Assembly: GCF_900114845.1 (NCBI RefSeq)
Contig: NZ_FOUK01000001.1
Location: forward strand, 496,001-560,000
Reading direction: 5' to 3'
Source: Pimelobacter simplex
Lineage (GTDB): Bacteria > Actinomycetota > Actinomycetes > Propionibacteriales > Nocardioidaceae
Length of the DNA: 64,000 nucleotides
In this document: positions 7,857 through 16,233 of the stretch, one piece after another
How positions within the stretch are numbered: position 1 is the first letter of the stretch
Layout: each line of letters opens with the position of its first letter
Program-made: the position numbers and the translations under genes
Notes under the pieces: generated by a model
Database searches by the model: none
What the model saw: the letters and a program-made list of their open reading frames with translations, nothing else
What the model was told of the DNA's origin: nothing

Positions 7857-9743
7857 GTGTCCACGCTGATCCGCCTCGTCGCCGTCTGGTGCTCCGCACT
7901 GAGTGTGGTGCTGACGGCAGTACCCGCCGCCGACGCCGGGATCGAGCCCGGCGGACGCCTCGTCACCGCGGTGCCGGCCGCGGGCACGCCGTCCATCCTG
8001 GACGGCCAGGTGCTCTCCGTCGTCCAGGTGGGGCGCACGGTCGTGGTCGGGGGCACGTTCACCCGGGCCCGCGACGCCGGGGGGACCACGACGCTGCGAC
8101 GGCACGGGCTCCTCGCGTTCGACGCCGTCACCGGCCGGATCAGCGCGACCTTCCACCCGGACCCCAACCGCGCCGTGCTCGTCGTCCGGGCCGGGCCGGC
8201 GGGGACCGTCTACGTCGGCGGGGACTTCACCAGCATCGGCGGCCAGCACCGCCGCCGGCTGGCCCAGCTCGTGGTCGGGAACGGGCGGGTGGTCCGGCGG
8301 TTCAACGCCGGCCGGATCGACGACTCGGTGCGTGACCTGCGGCTCCAGGGTGGCCGGCTCTGGGTGGCCGGCTCGTTCACCTCCATCGGCGGCCGCAACC
8401 AGCGGGCGCTCGCGACGCTCAAGGCCCGCACGGGCGTGGCGCGCAAGTACTTCCGGCTCGCCGTGCGCGGCCGGCAGCGGGCCGGCCTCGGGACCACCAC
8501 CGTCGTGAAGATCGAGATCAGCCCCAACCAGCGCAGGCTCGTCGCGATCGGGAACTTCCGCTCCCTCCAGCACGTGCGCAACCCGCAGCTCTTCGTCGTC
8601 GACCTCGGCCGCCGCAAGGCCCGCCCGGCCCCGCTGCGCACCCGCTTCTACGCGCCCAACTGCAGCTGGCACTACTACAGCTACATCCGCGACGTGGACT
8701 TCGCGCCCGACGGCTCCTACTTCGTGGTGGCCGCGAGCGGCGGACCCTCCGGCGCCTCGGGTCCCTGCGACACCGTCGCCCGCTTCGAGAACCGGCCCGC
8801 CGCGAACGCCGTCCCGTCGTGGGTGGCGCGCACCGGCGGTGACACGATCACCGCGCTCGAGGCGACGCCGTCCGCCGTGTACGTCGGGGGGCACCAGCGC
8901 TGGTTCAACAACTCCTTCGGCAGCAACAGCGCGGGTCCGGGCGCCGTCCGCCGCGACGGACTCGCCGCGCTCAGCCCCAGCAACGGGCTGCCGTTCTCGT
9001 GGGACCCCGGCCGCACCAAGGGCGTCGGTGTCTTCGACTTCCTCGTCACCACAGCGGGCCTGTGGGTCGCCTCGGACACCGAGCGGATCGGTGGCCAGGA
9101 GCGGGACCGGATCGCTCGCTTCGGCACCGGCGGCACGTCGTACCCGAGCCTGGCGACACCGGTGCGCCCCGGCCCGCTCTACCGCGGCGCCACCGCGCCC
9201 GCGGGCGGCCCGGACTGGGCGAGCGTCGGCGGCGCCTTCATGCTCGGCAGCCAGCTCTACACCGGCAGCCGCGACGGCACCTTCACCCGGCGCTCGTTCG
9301 ACGGGACGACGTACGGGCCGGCGTCGGAGGTGGCGACCGCCGACGCGATCGTGCCGCTGGCGTCCTGGCACGACGACCTCGCCGTGATGACCGGGATGTT
9401 CTACGACCGCGGCCGCCTCTACTTCACCCGCTCCGGCTCGTCCCTGCTCTACTACCGCTACTTCAACCCGGAGAGCGGCATCGTCGGGACGGAGCGGCGG
9501 GTCGCGTCGGGACGGGTGCCGGGCTTCGACCCCGCCTCCGTCCGCGGCATGTTCGCGACCCGGACGACGCTCTCGTGGGCCACGCCCGACGGGGTGCTGC
9601 ACCGGATCGGCTGGCAGCAGACGGCCGCGGCGGCGGTCCCGGTGGGCCGCGCCGTCGTCGTCGGGGGACCCGGGGTCGACGGCGTCGACTGGGCCGGCGC
9701 ACTGTTCGTGGGGCAGGGCGCGGCGGCGGGACAGGGCGGCTGA
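7857..9743 (+). CDS. Secreted beta-propeller protein (Rax2/delta-60-like repeats)
   Basis: 628 residues from GTG 7857, preceded by GGAGGGAG about 10 bases upstream. LIRLVAVWCSALSVVLTAVPAADA is a clear signal peptide. The mature protein contains repeated blade-like segments such as VVVGGTFTRA, VYVGGDFTSIGG and LWVAGSFTSIGG, each marking a beta-propeller blade. Similar proteins in actinobacteria are extracellular and often carry sugar-binding or adhesion roles. There is no sortase signal or C-terminal membrane helix. Its position, divergent from the ligase fusion and three bases before a regulator gene, suggests a cell-surface role in the glycan system. No catalytic motif was seen. Confidence 0.75.
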   Translation: MSTLIRLVAVWCSALSVVLTAVPAADAGIEPGGRLVTAVPAAGTPSILDGQVLSVVQVGRTVVVGGTFTRARDAGGTTTLRRHGLLAFDAVTGRISATFHPDPNRAVLVVRAGPAGTVYVGGDFTSIGGQHRRRLAQLVVGNGRVVRRFNAGRIDDSVRDLRLQGGRLWVAGSFTSIGGRNQRALATLKARTGVARKYFRLAVRGRQRAGLGTTTVVKIEISPNQRRLVAIGNFRSLQHVRNPQLFVVDLGRRKARPAPLRTRFYAPNCSWHYYSYIRDVDFAPDGSYFVVAASGGPSGASGPCDTVARFENRPAANAVPSWVARTGGDTITALEATPSAVYVGGHQRWFNNSFGSNSAGPGAVRRDGLAALSPSNGLPFSWDPGRTKGVGVFDFLVTTAGLWVASDTERIGGQERDRIARFGTGGTSYPSLATPVRPGPLYRGATAPAGGPDWASVGGAFMLGSQLYTGSRDGTFTRRSFDGTTYGPASEVATADAIVPLASWHDDLAVMTGMFYDRGRLYFTRSGSSLLYYRYFNPESGIVGTERRVASGRVPGFDPASVRGMFATRTTLSWATPDGVLHRIGWQQTAAAAVPVGRAVVVGGPGVDGVDWAGALFVGQGAAAGQGG

Positions 9744-9746
9744 GCC

Positions 9747-10430
9747 ATGGCTGCCGACCCGCCACGCCGGGTCGCCCTGGTCGCGGAGCGGCGACTGGTC
9801 GGCCAGGCGATCGCCGCCGCCCTCCGCGCCCGCGGCCTCGTCCCGGTCCCCATCGAGTGGCCGCGCCGCGGCGCCATGCGCAGCTTCCGCCAGACCCTCC
9901 ACGGCAGCCGCGCGTCGGTCGGCGTCATCCTCTGCGACCTCGAGACCCCCGACCTCCTCCACGACGTCGAGATCATCCTCGGCCGCGAGCCCATCCGCTG
10001 GCTCGTCCTCACCGACAGCGCCCCGGGCCCCCGCTGGGGCACCGTCCTCGCCGCCGGCGCGACCGGCGTCCTCCCCACCTCGACCTCGACCGCCGGCCTC
10101 GCCGTCGCCATCCGCCAGATGCTCGCCGGGATCTCCCCGACCCCTCCGCGCGTCCGCGAGCGCGCCCTGCGCGAGTGGGCCGACGTCGCCGAGGAGCAGC
10201 GCTCCCTCGTGCGCCGCATGGAGCAGCTCACCCACCGCGAGTACGAGATCCTCGGCGAGCTCTACGACGGCGTCTCGGTGCAGCGCATCGCGCTCGCCTC
10301 GGGGGTCGCCGAGGGCACCGTGCGCAGCCAGGTGAAGTCGCTGCGCCGCAAGCTGGGCGTGGACTCCCAGCTGGCGGCGGTGGCGTTGTACCGGCGGGCG
10401 CTGGAGGTGTTCCCGCGGCGCCGGGGGTGA
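9747..10430 (+). CDS. LuxR-family regulator with degenerate receiver domain
   Basis: 227 residues. The C-terminus (about 155-215) is a clear LuxR/GerE helix-turn-helix: LTHREYEILGELYDGVSVQR then GTVRSQVKSLRRKLGV. The N-terminal domain has receiver-like topology, with VALVAERRLVG replacing the usual acidic pair and CDLETPD at the phospho-acceptor strand, but the conserved lysine after strand 5 is replaced (GVLPTSTST). It is therefore probably an orphan, phosphorylation-independent regulator. It follows the propeller gene by three bases and no histidine kinase is adjacent, so it may regulate the glycan locus. Confidence 0.85.
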   Translation: MAADPPRRVALVAERRLVGQAIAAALRARGLVPVPIEWPRRGAMRSFRQTLHGSRASVGVILCDLETPDLLHDVEIILGREPIRWLVLTDSAPGPRWGTVLAAGATGVLPTSTSTAGLAVAIRQMLAGISPTPPRVRERALREWADVAEEQRSLVRRMEQLTHREYEILGELYDGVSVQRIALASGVAEGTVRSQVKSLRRKLGVDSQLAAVALYRRALEVFPRRRG

Positions 10431-10431
10431 C

Positions 10432-11673
10432 TCAGGCGGCCTTGGCCGCCTCGATCTTGCGCGCCTCGCGCTCCAGCCGCAGCTGGATCACCCGCCGCGT
10501 ACGACGGTCGGCCGTCGCGAGCGCGTAGAGCATCTTGAGCTGCGTGGGCAGGTTCTTGGCGTTGGTGGTGGCCAGCCAGCCGTTGGGGAAGGACAGCCGG
10601 ACCACGCGGTGCCAGGCGCTGCCGACCTGCTGGGGGAGCGGGGCGGAGTGGTAGTTGAGGCCGTACTTCTCGAAGATCGCGCGCACCTGCGGGGCCACCT
10701 CGGCGTACCGGCTGCTGGGCAGGTCGGGGAAGAGGTGGTGCTCGATCTGGTGCGAGAGGTTGCCGGTCATGATGTGCATCAGCTTGGAGCCGGAGATGTT
10801 GGCGGAGCCGAGCATCTGGCGCAGGTACCACTCGCCGCGCGTCTCCTTCTCGGGGATCGACTTCAGCTCGAAGGTCTCGACGCCCTCGGGGAAGTGGCCG
10901 CACATGATGACCGAGTGCGACCACAGGTTGCGGATCACGTTGGCGGTGAAGTTCGCGGCGAGCGCGGGCAGGAAGGAGCCGGTCGGCGCGGCGAGCGCCG
11001 GGTTGATGACGTAGTCCTTGGTGGCCTGCTTGCGGATCTTGCGCAGCGTGGCCTTGGCGGCCTTCTTGAACGACTCGGGGCGCTTGTCCTTGGGCTTGGC
11101 GAGGTTCTTGCCGAGCTCGAGGTCGTAGGCGGCGATGCCGTACTCGAAGAAGCAGGCGTTGATGAAGTTCCACAGCGGCTGGGCGAGGTACATCGGGTAC
11201 CAGCGCTGCTCCTCGTCGACGCGCATGATGCCGTAGCCGAGGTCGTTGTCCTTGCCCACGATGTTCGTGTAGGTGTGGTGCACCTCGTTGTGCGAGTGCT
11301 TCCAGCCCTCGGCGGTCGAGGCGTTGTCCCACTCCCAGGTCGACGAGTGGATCTTCGGGTCACGCATCCAGTCCCACTGGCCGTGCATGACGTTGTGGCC
11401 GATCTCCATGTTCTCGAGGATCTTGGCGACCGAGAGGCCGGCGGTGCCGAGCACCCAGGCCGGCGGGAAGGCGCTGACCAGGAGGACGGCGCGCGAGCCG
11501 AGCTCGAGCTTGCGCTGGAGGTCGACCATCCGGCGGATGTAGGCCGCGTCCTTCTCGCCGCGCGCCTCGAGCACGCTCTGGCGGATGGCGTCGAGCTCGG
11601 CGCCGAGCGCCTCGACGTCCTCGGGGGAGAGGTGGGCGGTGGGGTTCTGGGCCTTGTTGGTGATCGTCGTCAT
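10432..11673 (-). CDS. Membrane acyl-CoA/acyl-lipid fatty acid desaturase
   Basis: 413 residues, ATG with AGGAG six bases upstream. Three histidine boxes are present: HNVMH (about residue 90), HSHNEVHH (about 125) and QIEHH (about 310), the di-iron ligands of membrane front-end/delta-9-type desaturases. Hydrophobic segments flank the boxes. It needs electrons from a ferredoxin-type reductase, which is encoded immediately upstream, 16 bases away, in the same direction. The arrangement and box pattern match the mycobacterial desA3 (Rv3229c)-Rv3230c pair, which makes oleate from stearoyl-CoA; that assignment is by resemblance. The divergent PucR gene probably regulates it. Confidence 0.92.
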   Translation of the reverse strand: MTTITNKAQNPTAHLSPEDVEALGAELDAIRQSVLEARGEKDAAYIRRMVDLQRKLELGSRAVLLVSAFPPAWVLGTAGLSVAKILENMEIGHNVMHGQWDWMRDPKIHSSTWEWDNASTAEGWKHSHNEVHHTYTNIVGKDNDLGYGIMRVDEEQRWYPMYLAQPLWNFINACFFEYGIAAYDLELGKNLAKPKDKRPESFKKAAKATLRKIRKQATKDYVINPALAAPTGSFLPALAANFTANVIRNLWSHSVIMCGHFPEGVETFELKSIPEKETRGEWYLRQMLGSANISGSKLMHIMTGNLSHQIEHHLFPDLPSSRYAEVAPQVRAIFEKYGLNYHSAPLPQQVGSAWHRVVRLSFPNGWLATTNAKNLPTQLKMLYALATADRRTRRVIQLRLEREARKIEAAKAA

Positions 11674-11689
11674 CGTGAACTCCTGGGGC

Positions 11690-12847
11690 TCAGTGGTCGA
11701 AGGTGCAGTCGCCGGCAGCGGCGCTGATGCAGGTCTGGATCTTGACGCCGTCGGGGTGGGTCTCGCCCGGGACCGCGACGGTGAGGTCGCCGTTGCGCAG
11801 GTCGCGCACGGCACCGGACTTCATGGGCAGCACGCATCCCATGCAGATGCCCATCCGGCACCCGCTCGGCATGAGGACGCCGGCCGACTCGGCGGCGTCG
11901 AGGATCGGGACCGAGCCGTCGGTCTCGACGCTCGCCGCGGACGAGCCGGCGAAGGTGAGGGTGCCGCCCGCGGCGTCGACGTCGACGACCGTGGGCCGGA
12001 ACCGCTCGGTGTGGAGCGTCAGGCGACGCTCGCCGTAGTAGGCCTCGAGCGTGTCGAGGAGACCCGCCGGTCCGCAGGCGTACGCCGTGCGCTCGGCCAG
12101 GTCGGGGACCTCGTTCTCGAGGTCGTCGGTGGTGAGCAGCCCGTCGGTGTCGGTGTGCCGCTCGATGAGGCGGAGCCGGCCGGCCTCGGCGTGGGCCCGC
12201 AGCTCGGCGCCGAAGATGACCTCGTCGCGCTTCATCGCGGAGTGCACGAGCACGATGTCGTAGGCCGCGCGGGCCTCGGCGTCGTTGCGCGAGTAGAGGT
12301 TGCGCAGCATCCCGATCACCGGCGTGATGCCGGAGCCCGCGGTGACGAGCAGCAGCTTCTGGCGGTTGCCCGCCTGCGGCGGGGTGAGCACGAAGTCGCC
12401 CTCGGCCTGGGCGAGCTGGAGCATCTGGCCCGGACGCGCGGTGCGGACCAGGTGCTGGGAGACGGCGCCGCCGGGGATCGCCTTGACGGTGATCGAGATG
12501 TGGCCGTCGCGGCGCGGGCCGTGGGTGAGGGAGTAGGTGCGCCACAGGCGGACGCCGTCGACGTCGACGCCCACGCGGACGTACTGGCCGGGGATGTGCC
12601 CCTGCCAGTCGCGGCCGGGCTTCACGACGATGGTCGCGGCGTCGTCGGTCTCGGACGCGACGGAGACGATCCGGCCCTGGAGGCCGACGGCGGCACCGGG
12701 GCGGAGGGGGGCGAAGTGGTCGAGGAGGTCGTCGACGCTCAGCGGGGTCACGGCGGCGTCGAGCAGGCTGCGCAGGCCGGTCCGGAGCCGGCGCGGACCC
12801 GGGGCGGGGCGCTCGGCCGCGGAAGGGGCGGCGGTCGTCGTACTCAC
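11690..12847 (-). CDS. Ferredoxin-NADP-type oxidoreductase with C-terminal 2Fe-2S domain (desaturase partner)
   Basis: 385 residues. FAD-binding signature RTYSLTHG (about 108-115), NAD(P)-binding VTAGSGITPVIGMLRNL (about 165-181) and a C-terminal plant-type 2Fe-2S cluster with CRMGICMGCV and a final QTCIS cysteine (about 325-375). The protein passes electrons from NAD(P)H to the downstream desaturase, as Rv3230c does for DesA3. Start set at GTG 12847 because a GGGAG lies 10 bases upstream; an in-frame ATG at 12883 would add 12 residues and run into the operator region. Cytosolic, membrane-associated by partnership. Confidence 0.92.
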   Translation of the reverse strand: MSTTTAAPSAAERPAPGPRRLRTGLRSLLDAAVTPLSVDDLLDHFAPLRPGAAVGLQGRIVSVASETDDAATIVVKPGRDWQGHIPGQYVRVGVDVDGVRLWRTYSLTHGPRRDGHISITVKAIPGGAVSQHLVRTARPGQMLQLAQAEGDFVLTPPQAGNRQKLLLVTAGSGITPVIGMLRNLYSRNDAEARAAYDIVLVHSAMKRDEVIFGAELRAHAEAGRLRLIERHTDTDGLLTTDDLENEVPDLAERTAYACGPAGLLDTLEAYYGERRLTLHTERFRPTVVDVDAAGGTLTFAGSSAASVETDGSVPILDAAESAGVLMPSGCRMGICMGCVLPMKSGAVRDLRNGDLTVAVPGETHPDGVKIQTCISAAAGDCTFDH

Positions 12848-12913
12848 AAGACCAAGACTCCCAGCGCCGCGCGTTAAACTCATGACCTCAGCCGGTGAAT
12901 CGATCGGCCTGAA

Positions 12914-12930
12914 TTGTGCGTAGCGAACAA
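12914..12930. promoter_or_regulatory. Inverted repeat TTGTGCG-N3-CGAACAA in the desaturase/PucR divergent promoter
   Basis: TTGTGCG (12914-12920) and CGAACAA (12924-12930) match in six of seven positions and lie within the 96-base gap between the divergent reductase and PucR-type starts. A related motif (TGTGC-N4-GCACA) sits in the divergent PHA synthase/PucR promoter at 23663-23676. A shared PucR-family operator is a reasonable inference. Confidence 0.45.
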
Positions 12931-12943
12931 AAGGGGAGAAGGC

Positions 12944-14131
12944 GTGCCGCGAAGGTCCTTGCGCCGGACGCGTTCCGGCGATGCTCTCCTGCCGCCCGCG
13001 ACGGTGGCCGCGATCCGGGCCGAGCTGCCCGCCGTCGCCGACGACGTCGTCGAGCAGATCATCCGCGAGGTCCCCGCCTACGAGGACGCCTTCGGCGGCC
13101 CGATGGGCGAGATCATCCGGACCGCGGTCCAGGTGGCGCTGGGCGGCTTCCTGTCGCTGCTCAGCGACCGGCGCGGGCCCGACGAGCTCGCGCCCCAGGC
13201 CTCGGCGCTCGACGGCGCCTACCAGCTCGGCCGCGGCGAGGTGCGCAGCGGACGCACGATCGACGCCCTGCTGTCCGCCTACCGGATCGGCGCCCGGGTC
13301 TCCTGGCAGCACCTCTCGGCGCAGGCGGTGGCGCAGGGCATCGAGCCGGCGACGATGGCGTCCTTCGCCGAGCTCGTCTTCAACTACATCGACGCCCTGT
13401 CCGGCGCCACCGTCGCCGGGCACCGTGACGAGTCGGCCAGCGAGGGCCGGATCCGGCAGCGGATGCTCGAGCGGCTCGCCCGGCACCTCTTCACCGGCGC
13501 CCCCGAGGCGACCGTCCTCGCCTCGGCCGAGCGCGCCGAGTGGCCGGTCCCCACGACGCTGACGGCGGTGATCGTGCCCGACTCGCAGATGGGCTCGCTC
13601 ATGCAGACCGTGCGGCGCGGCACCCTCCAGGTCGCCGACGTCCCCGAGGTCGAGGGCTCCGCCGTGCTGCTCGTCCCCGACGCCCACGGACGCCGGCGCG
13701 AGGCACTGCTGCGCGCGGTCCGCGGCCGGGGCGGGCTGGCCGGCCCCGCGCGGCCCTGGCTCGACGTGCGGTCGTCGTACGACCGGGCGCTGCGGGCCTA
13801 CCAGCTGGGCCTGGCCGGCGACACCGAGGCGCACCTGCCCCGGCTCGTGCTCACCGCCGACCCCGACGCCCTCGGCGACCTGCGCCGCGCGGTGCTCGCC
13901 CCTCTCGACGAGCTGCGTCCCGCGACCGCCGCCAAGCTCCGCGAGACGCTGCGGGCCTGGCTGCTGCACCAGGGACGGCGGGACGAGGTCGCGGCCGCGC
14001 TGTTCGTGCACCCCCAGACGATCCGGTACCGCATGAACCAGCTGCGCGACCTCTTCGGCGACCGCTTGGAGGACCCCGATAGCGTCCTGGCACTGACCAT
14101 TGCCCTGGGGGTGGAGGAGATGCAGGCATGA
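12944..14131 (+). CDS. PucR/CdaR-family transcriptional regulator (desaturase-linked)
   Basis: 395 residues from GTG 12944 (AAGGGGAGAA upstream). The C-terminus has the PucR helix-turn-helix: LLHQGRRDEVAAALFVHPQT then IRYRMNQLRDLFGD (about 348-382). The N-terminal two-thirds are the RsbRD/GGDEF-like sensor region typical of this family, with DDVVEQIIREVPAYEDAF and YRIGARVSWQ. It is divergent from the reductase-desaturase operon, so probably senses an acyl-type ligand and controls membrane lipid unsaturation. Its ATG-overlap with the next gene (GDSL lipoprotein) indicates cotranscription. It resembles the second PucR-type protein at 23700, beside the PHA genes. Confidence 0.88.
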   Translation: MPRRSLRRTRSGDALLPPATVAAIRAELPAVADDVVEQIIREVPAYEDAFGGPMGEIIRTAVQVALGGFLSLLSDRRGPDELAPQASALDGAYQLGRGEVRSGRTIDALLSAYRIGARVSWQHLSAQAVAQGIEPATMASFAELVFNYIDALSGATVAGHRDESASEGRIRQRMLERLARHLFTGAPEATVLASAERAEWPVPTTLTAVIVPDSQMGSLMQTVRRGTLQVADVPEVEGSAVLLVPDAHGRRREALLRAVRGRGGLAGPARPWLDVRSSYDRALRAYQLGLAGDTEAHLPRLVLTADPDALGDLRRAVLAPLDELRPATAAKLRETLRAWLLHQGRRDEVAAALFVHPQTIRYRMNQLRDLFGDRLEDPDSVLALTIALGVEEMQA

Positions 14132-15015
14132 GGCCCGCCTTCCGCGGTCTGCTCGTCCTCGTCGCCGGCAGCGTGCTGCTCGCCGGCTGCAACGGCGGCA
14201 ACGACCCGGCGCCGACGATCACCCCGCCCACCGGCATCGCCGACGGCGGCGTCTACGTCGCGCTCGGCGACTCCTACACGGCCGGCCCGCGCCTCGGCGT
14301 CACCTCCGGCGCCCAGGGCTGCGAGCAGACGACGGGCAACTACCCCCACCTGCTCGCCGAGCGGCTCGGCCTCGAGCTGACCGACGTCAGCTGCGGTGGC
14401 GCGACGTCCGAGAGCCTCACGAAGTCCCAGACGCCCCCCAACGGAACGCCCGTCCCGCCCCAGCTCGACGCGGTCACCGCCGACGCCGACCTGGTCACCC
14501 TCAGCATCGGCGGCAACGACGGCCGCGCGTTCGGCACCCTCGTCACCACGTGCGTCGGCCTCGCGCTCAAGGACCGCAAGGGCGCGCCCTGCGCCGAGCT
14601 CGGCAAGAAGGCGCGCGACGGCCTCGGCTCCGAGGTCGACGGCCTCGCGAAGCGCCTGGTCGCCACGGTCGAGAAGATCCGGAAGCGCGCGCCCGACGCC
14701 CGGATCGTCATGGTCGGCTACCCCCAGATGTTCCCCGCGAGCGGCACCTGCGACCTGCTCCCCCTCGCGGCCGGCGACTACCCGTTCGCCCGCGACCTCG
14801 TCGAGCGCGTCGTCCAGGCCCAGCAGGACGCCGCGACCGAGGCCGGCATCGACTACGTCGACGTCTGGACGGCGTCCGAGGGGCACGACATCTGCTCGGC
14901 AGACCCGTGGATCGCCGGCCTGATCCCGGCCGAGCGCGCCCTGGAGTACCACCCCTACGCCGAGGAGCAGAAGGTCGTCGCCGACCTGCTCGAGGAGCTG
15001 CTCTCCCAGGCCTGA
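14128..15015 (+). CDS. SGNH/GDSL-type esterase lipoprotein
   Basis: 295 residues. A lipoprotein signal ends in LLAGC (Cys about 19). SGNH blocks follow: block I ALGDSYTAG with the catalytic Ser, block II CGGA, block III GGND, and block V YHPYAEEQ with the catalytic His. Cysteine pairs fit an exported protein. Likely hydrolyses acyl or acetyl esters at the cell surface. ATG overlaps the stop of the PucR gene, so both are in one transcript; this supports a lipid-related signal for the regulator. Confidence 0.9.
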   Translation: MRPAFRGLLVLVAGSVLLAGCNGGNDPAPTITPPTGIADGGVYVALGDSYTAGPRLGVTSGAQGCEQTTGNYPHLLAERLGLELTDVSCGGATSESLTKSQTPPNGTPVPPQLDAVTADADLVTLSIGGNDGRAFGTLVTTCVGLALKDRKGAPCAELGKKARDGLGSEVDGLAKRLVATVEKIRKRAPDARIVMVGYPQMFPASGTCDLLPLAAGDYPFARDLVERVVQAQQDAATEAGIDYVDVWTASEGHDICSADPWIAGLIPAERALEYHPYAEEQKVVADLLEELLSQA

Positions 15016-15031
15016 CTCCGTGAGATGGTGT

Positions 15032-15056
15032 TGCTACAGAGCGGGGTTATGTAGCA
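15032..15056. promoter_or_regulatory. Perfect inverted repeat TGCTACA-N11-TGTAGCA (GntR-type operator)
   Basis: TGCTACA (15032-15038) and TGTAGCA (15050-15056) are perfect inverted copies placed immediately before or over the start of the membrane protein gene. A TATGTA hexamer at about 15048 could be a -10, giving a nearly leaderless transcript from GTG 15065. The GntR gene at 15880 is the second gene of this operon, so autoregulation is likely. Confidence 0.65.
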
Positions 15057-15883
15057 TGTGGCGCGTGGACGGTGTCGAGCGGTTCGTCGTGGTGGCGGGG
15101 GTCATCGCTGCGATCGTGATCGCGCTGCCGACCCGGGCCGGCCTGGCGAAGGCCGGGCACCGCTTCGCTCGCGAGTACGACCTCTGGATCGCCCCGGAGC
15201 TGATGGCCGCCGTCGACCGCGCGCACCGTCGCGACCGCTGGGTGCTGGCCACCGCCGTGCTCGCGGCGGTGCTCCTGTTCGTCCTCCTGCCGGCGGCGAC
15301 CCTCCGTCCGTTCATCGTGGTCGCCGCGGTGCTGCCCGTCTTCGCTGTCGGCCGGCTGCTCCTGGGCGGACGCGACTTCCCGGTCCGGGCCGGCCGGGCG
15401 ACGGTGGCGCGCAGCCGCGCGGTCGGTGTCACCGACTACCTGCGGCCGACGGTGCCCCTTGCGTTCGCGCTGTGGGTGACCGTCGGTGGCGTCGCGGCCG
15501 TGCTCGGGGCGCTGTGGTCCGAGCCGGCCGTCCTCACCGGCGGCGTGCTGCTGGTGGTGGCCACGCTCGTGGTGGCGGGCTACGTGGTCGCGTTGTGCCG
15601 CCGACCCGAGCCGGCGAGCGACGCCGAGCACCTCTACCTCCAGGACGCGTGGCGGGTGAGCCGGTTGGACCTGACGCTCTCACAGCTCGGCTTCGCGGCT
15701 GTGTACCTCGGTCTCGTCGCCGCCGGCGATGCTCCCAGCGGCCGGGTCGCCGTGTGGGTCGGCGTCGCCGTGGTGGCCACGGCGGCGTACGCCCTCGGTG
15801 TCGGCGGACGGGCACGGTTCCGCGAGCGGCTCTGGCCGGACCTCCCGCCGGGCCGGCTCCTGGCGGTCGGAGGCCCCGCATGA
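15056..15883 (+). CDS. Multi-pass membrane protein in a GntR-type operon
   Basis: 275 residues from ATG 15056; GTG 15065 is an alternative that suits leaderless translation. Helices are seen at about 5-20, 62-90, 135-150, 155-180 and 215-250. A basic R/H-rich cytoplasmic segment (about 25-60) precedes them. No family was recognised. Genes of this kind paired with YtrA-type GntR regulators often belong to cell-envelope or antibiotic-stress modules, but no ABC transporter is present here. The stop overlaps the GntR start (ATGA). Confidence 0.75.
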   Translation: MWRVDGVERFVVVAGVIAAIVIALPTRAGLAKAGHRFAREYDLWIAPELMAAVDRAHRRDRWVLATAVLAAVLLFVLLPAATLRPFIVVAAVLPVFAVGRLLLGGRDFPVRAGRATVARSRAVGVTDYLRPTVPLAFALWVTVGGVAAVLGALWSEPAVLTGGVLLVVATLVVAGYVVALCRRPEPASDAEHLYLQDAWRVSRLDLTLSQLGFAAVYLGLVAAGDAPSGRVAVWVGVAVVATAAYALGVGGRARFRERLWPDLPPGRLLAVGGPA

Positions 15884-16233
15884 TCACCCTCGACGCGAGC
15901 GGCCCGCTCCCGCCGTTCGAGCAGATCAGGTCGCAGCTCGCCGACCAGATCGAGCACGAGGGGCTGCGCGCGGGCGACCGGCTGCCGACCGTGCGGCGGC
16001 TGGCCGAGGACCTCGGCGTCGCGGCCAACACCGTGGCGCGCGCCTACCGCGAGCTCGAGACCGCCGGGCTCATCGAGACCCGCGGCCGGGCCGGCAGCTT
16101 CGTGGCCGGCTCCGGCGTCGAGCGCGAGGCCCGCGAGGCCGCCCGGCTCTACGTCGAGCGGGTCCGCGCGCTCGGGCTCGACGACCGGGCGTTGCTGCAG
16201 CTGGTCACTCGGCTGCTGGGACAGCCGGGGTGA
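15880..16233 (+). CDS. GntR-family regulator, YtrA subfamily
   Basis: 117 residues. The winged helix runs through PFEQIRSQLADQIEHEGL, GDRLPTVRRLAEDLGVAANTV and YRELETAGLIETRGRAGSFV, the standard GntR N-terminal domain; the C-terminal tail of about 40 residues is short as in the YtrA subfamily and has no ligand domain. It overlaps the upstream membrane-protein gene by four bases and probably represses their common promoter at 15032-15056. Its 3' end overlaps the convergent HAAS-domain gene by 29 bases. Confidence 0.9.
   Translation: MITLDASGPLPPFEQIRSQLADQIEHEGLRAGDRLPTVRRLAEDLGVAANTVARAYRELETAGLIETRGRAGSFVAGSGVEREAREAARLYVERVRALGLDDRALLQLVTRLLGQPG

Noticed and set aside
12847..12883. ATG 12883 as the reductase start
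   Set aside because: It would place the start inside the AT-rich promoter region and use a rare leucine codon TTA; GTG 12847 has a ribosome site.
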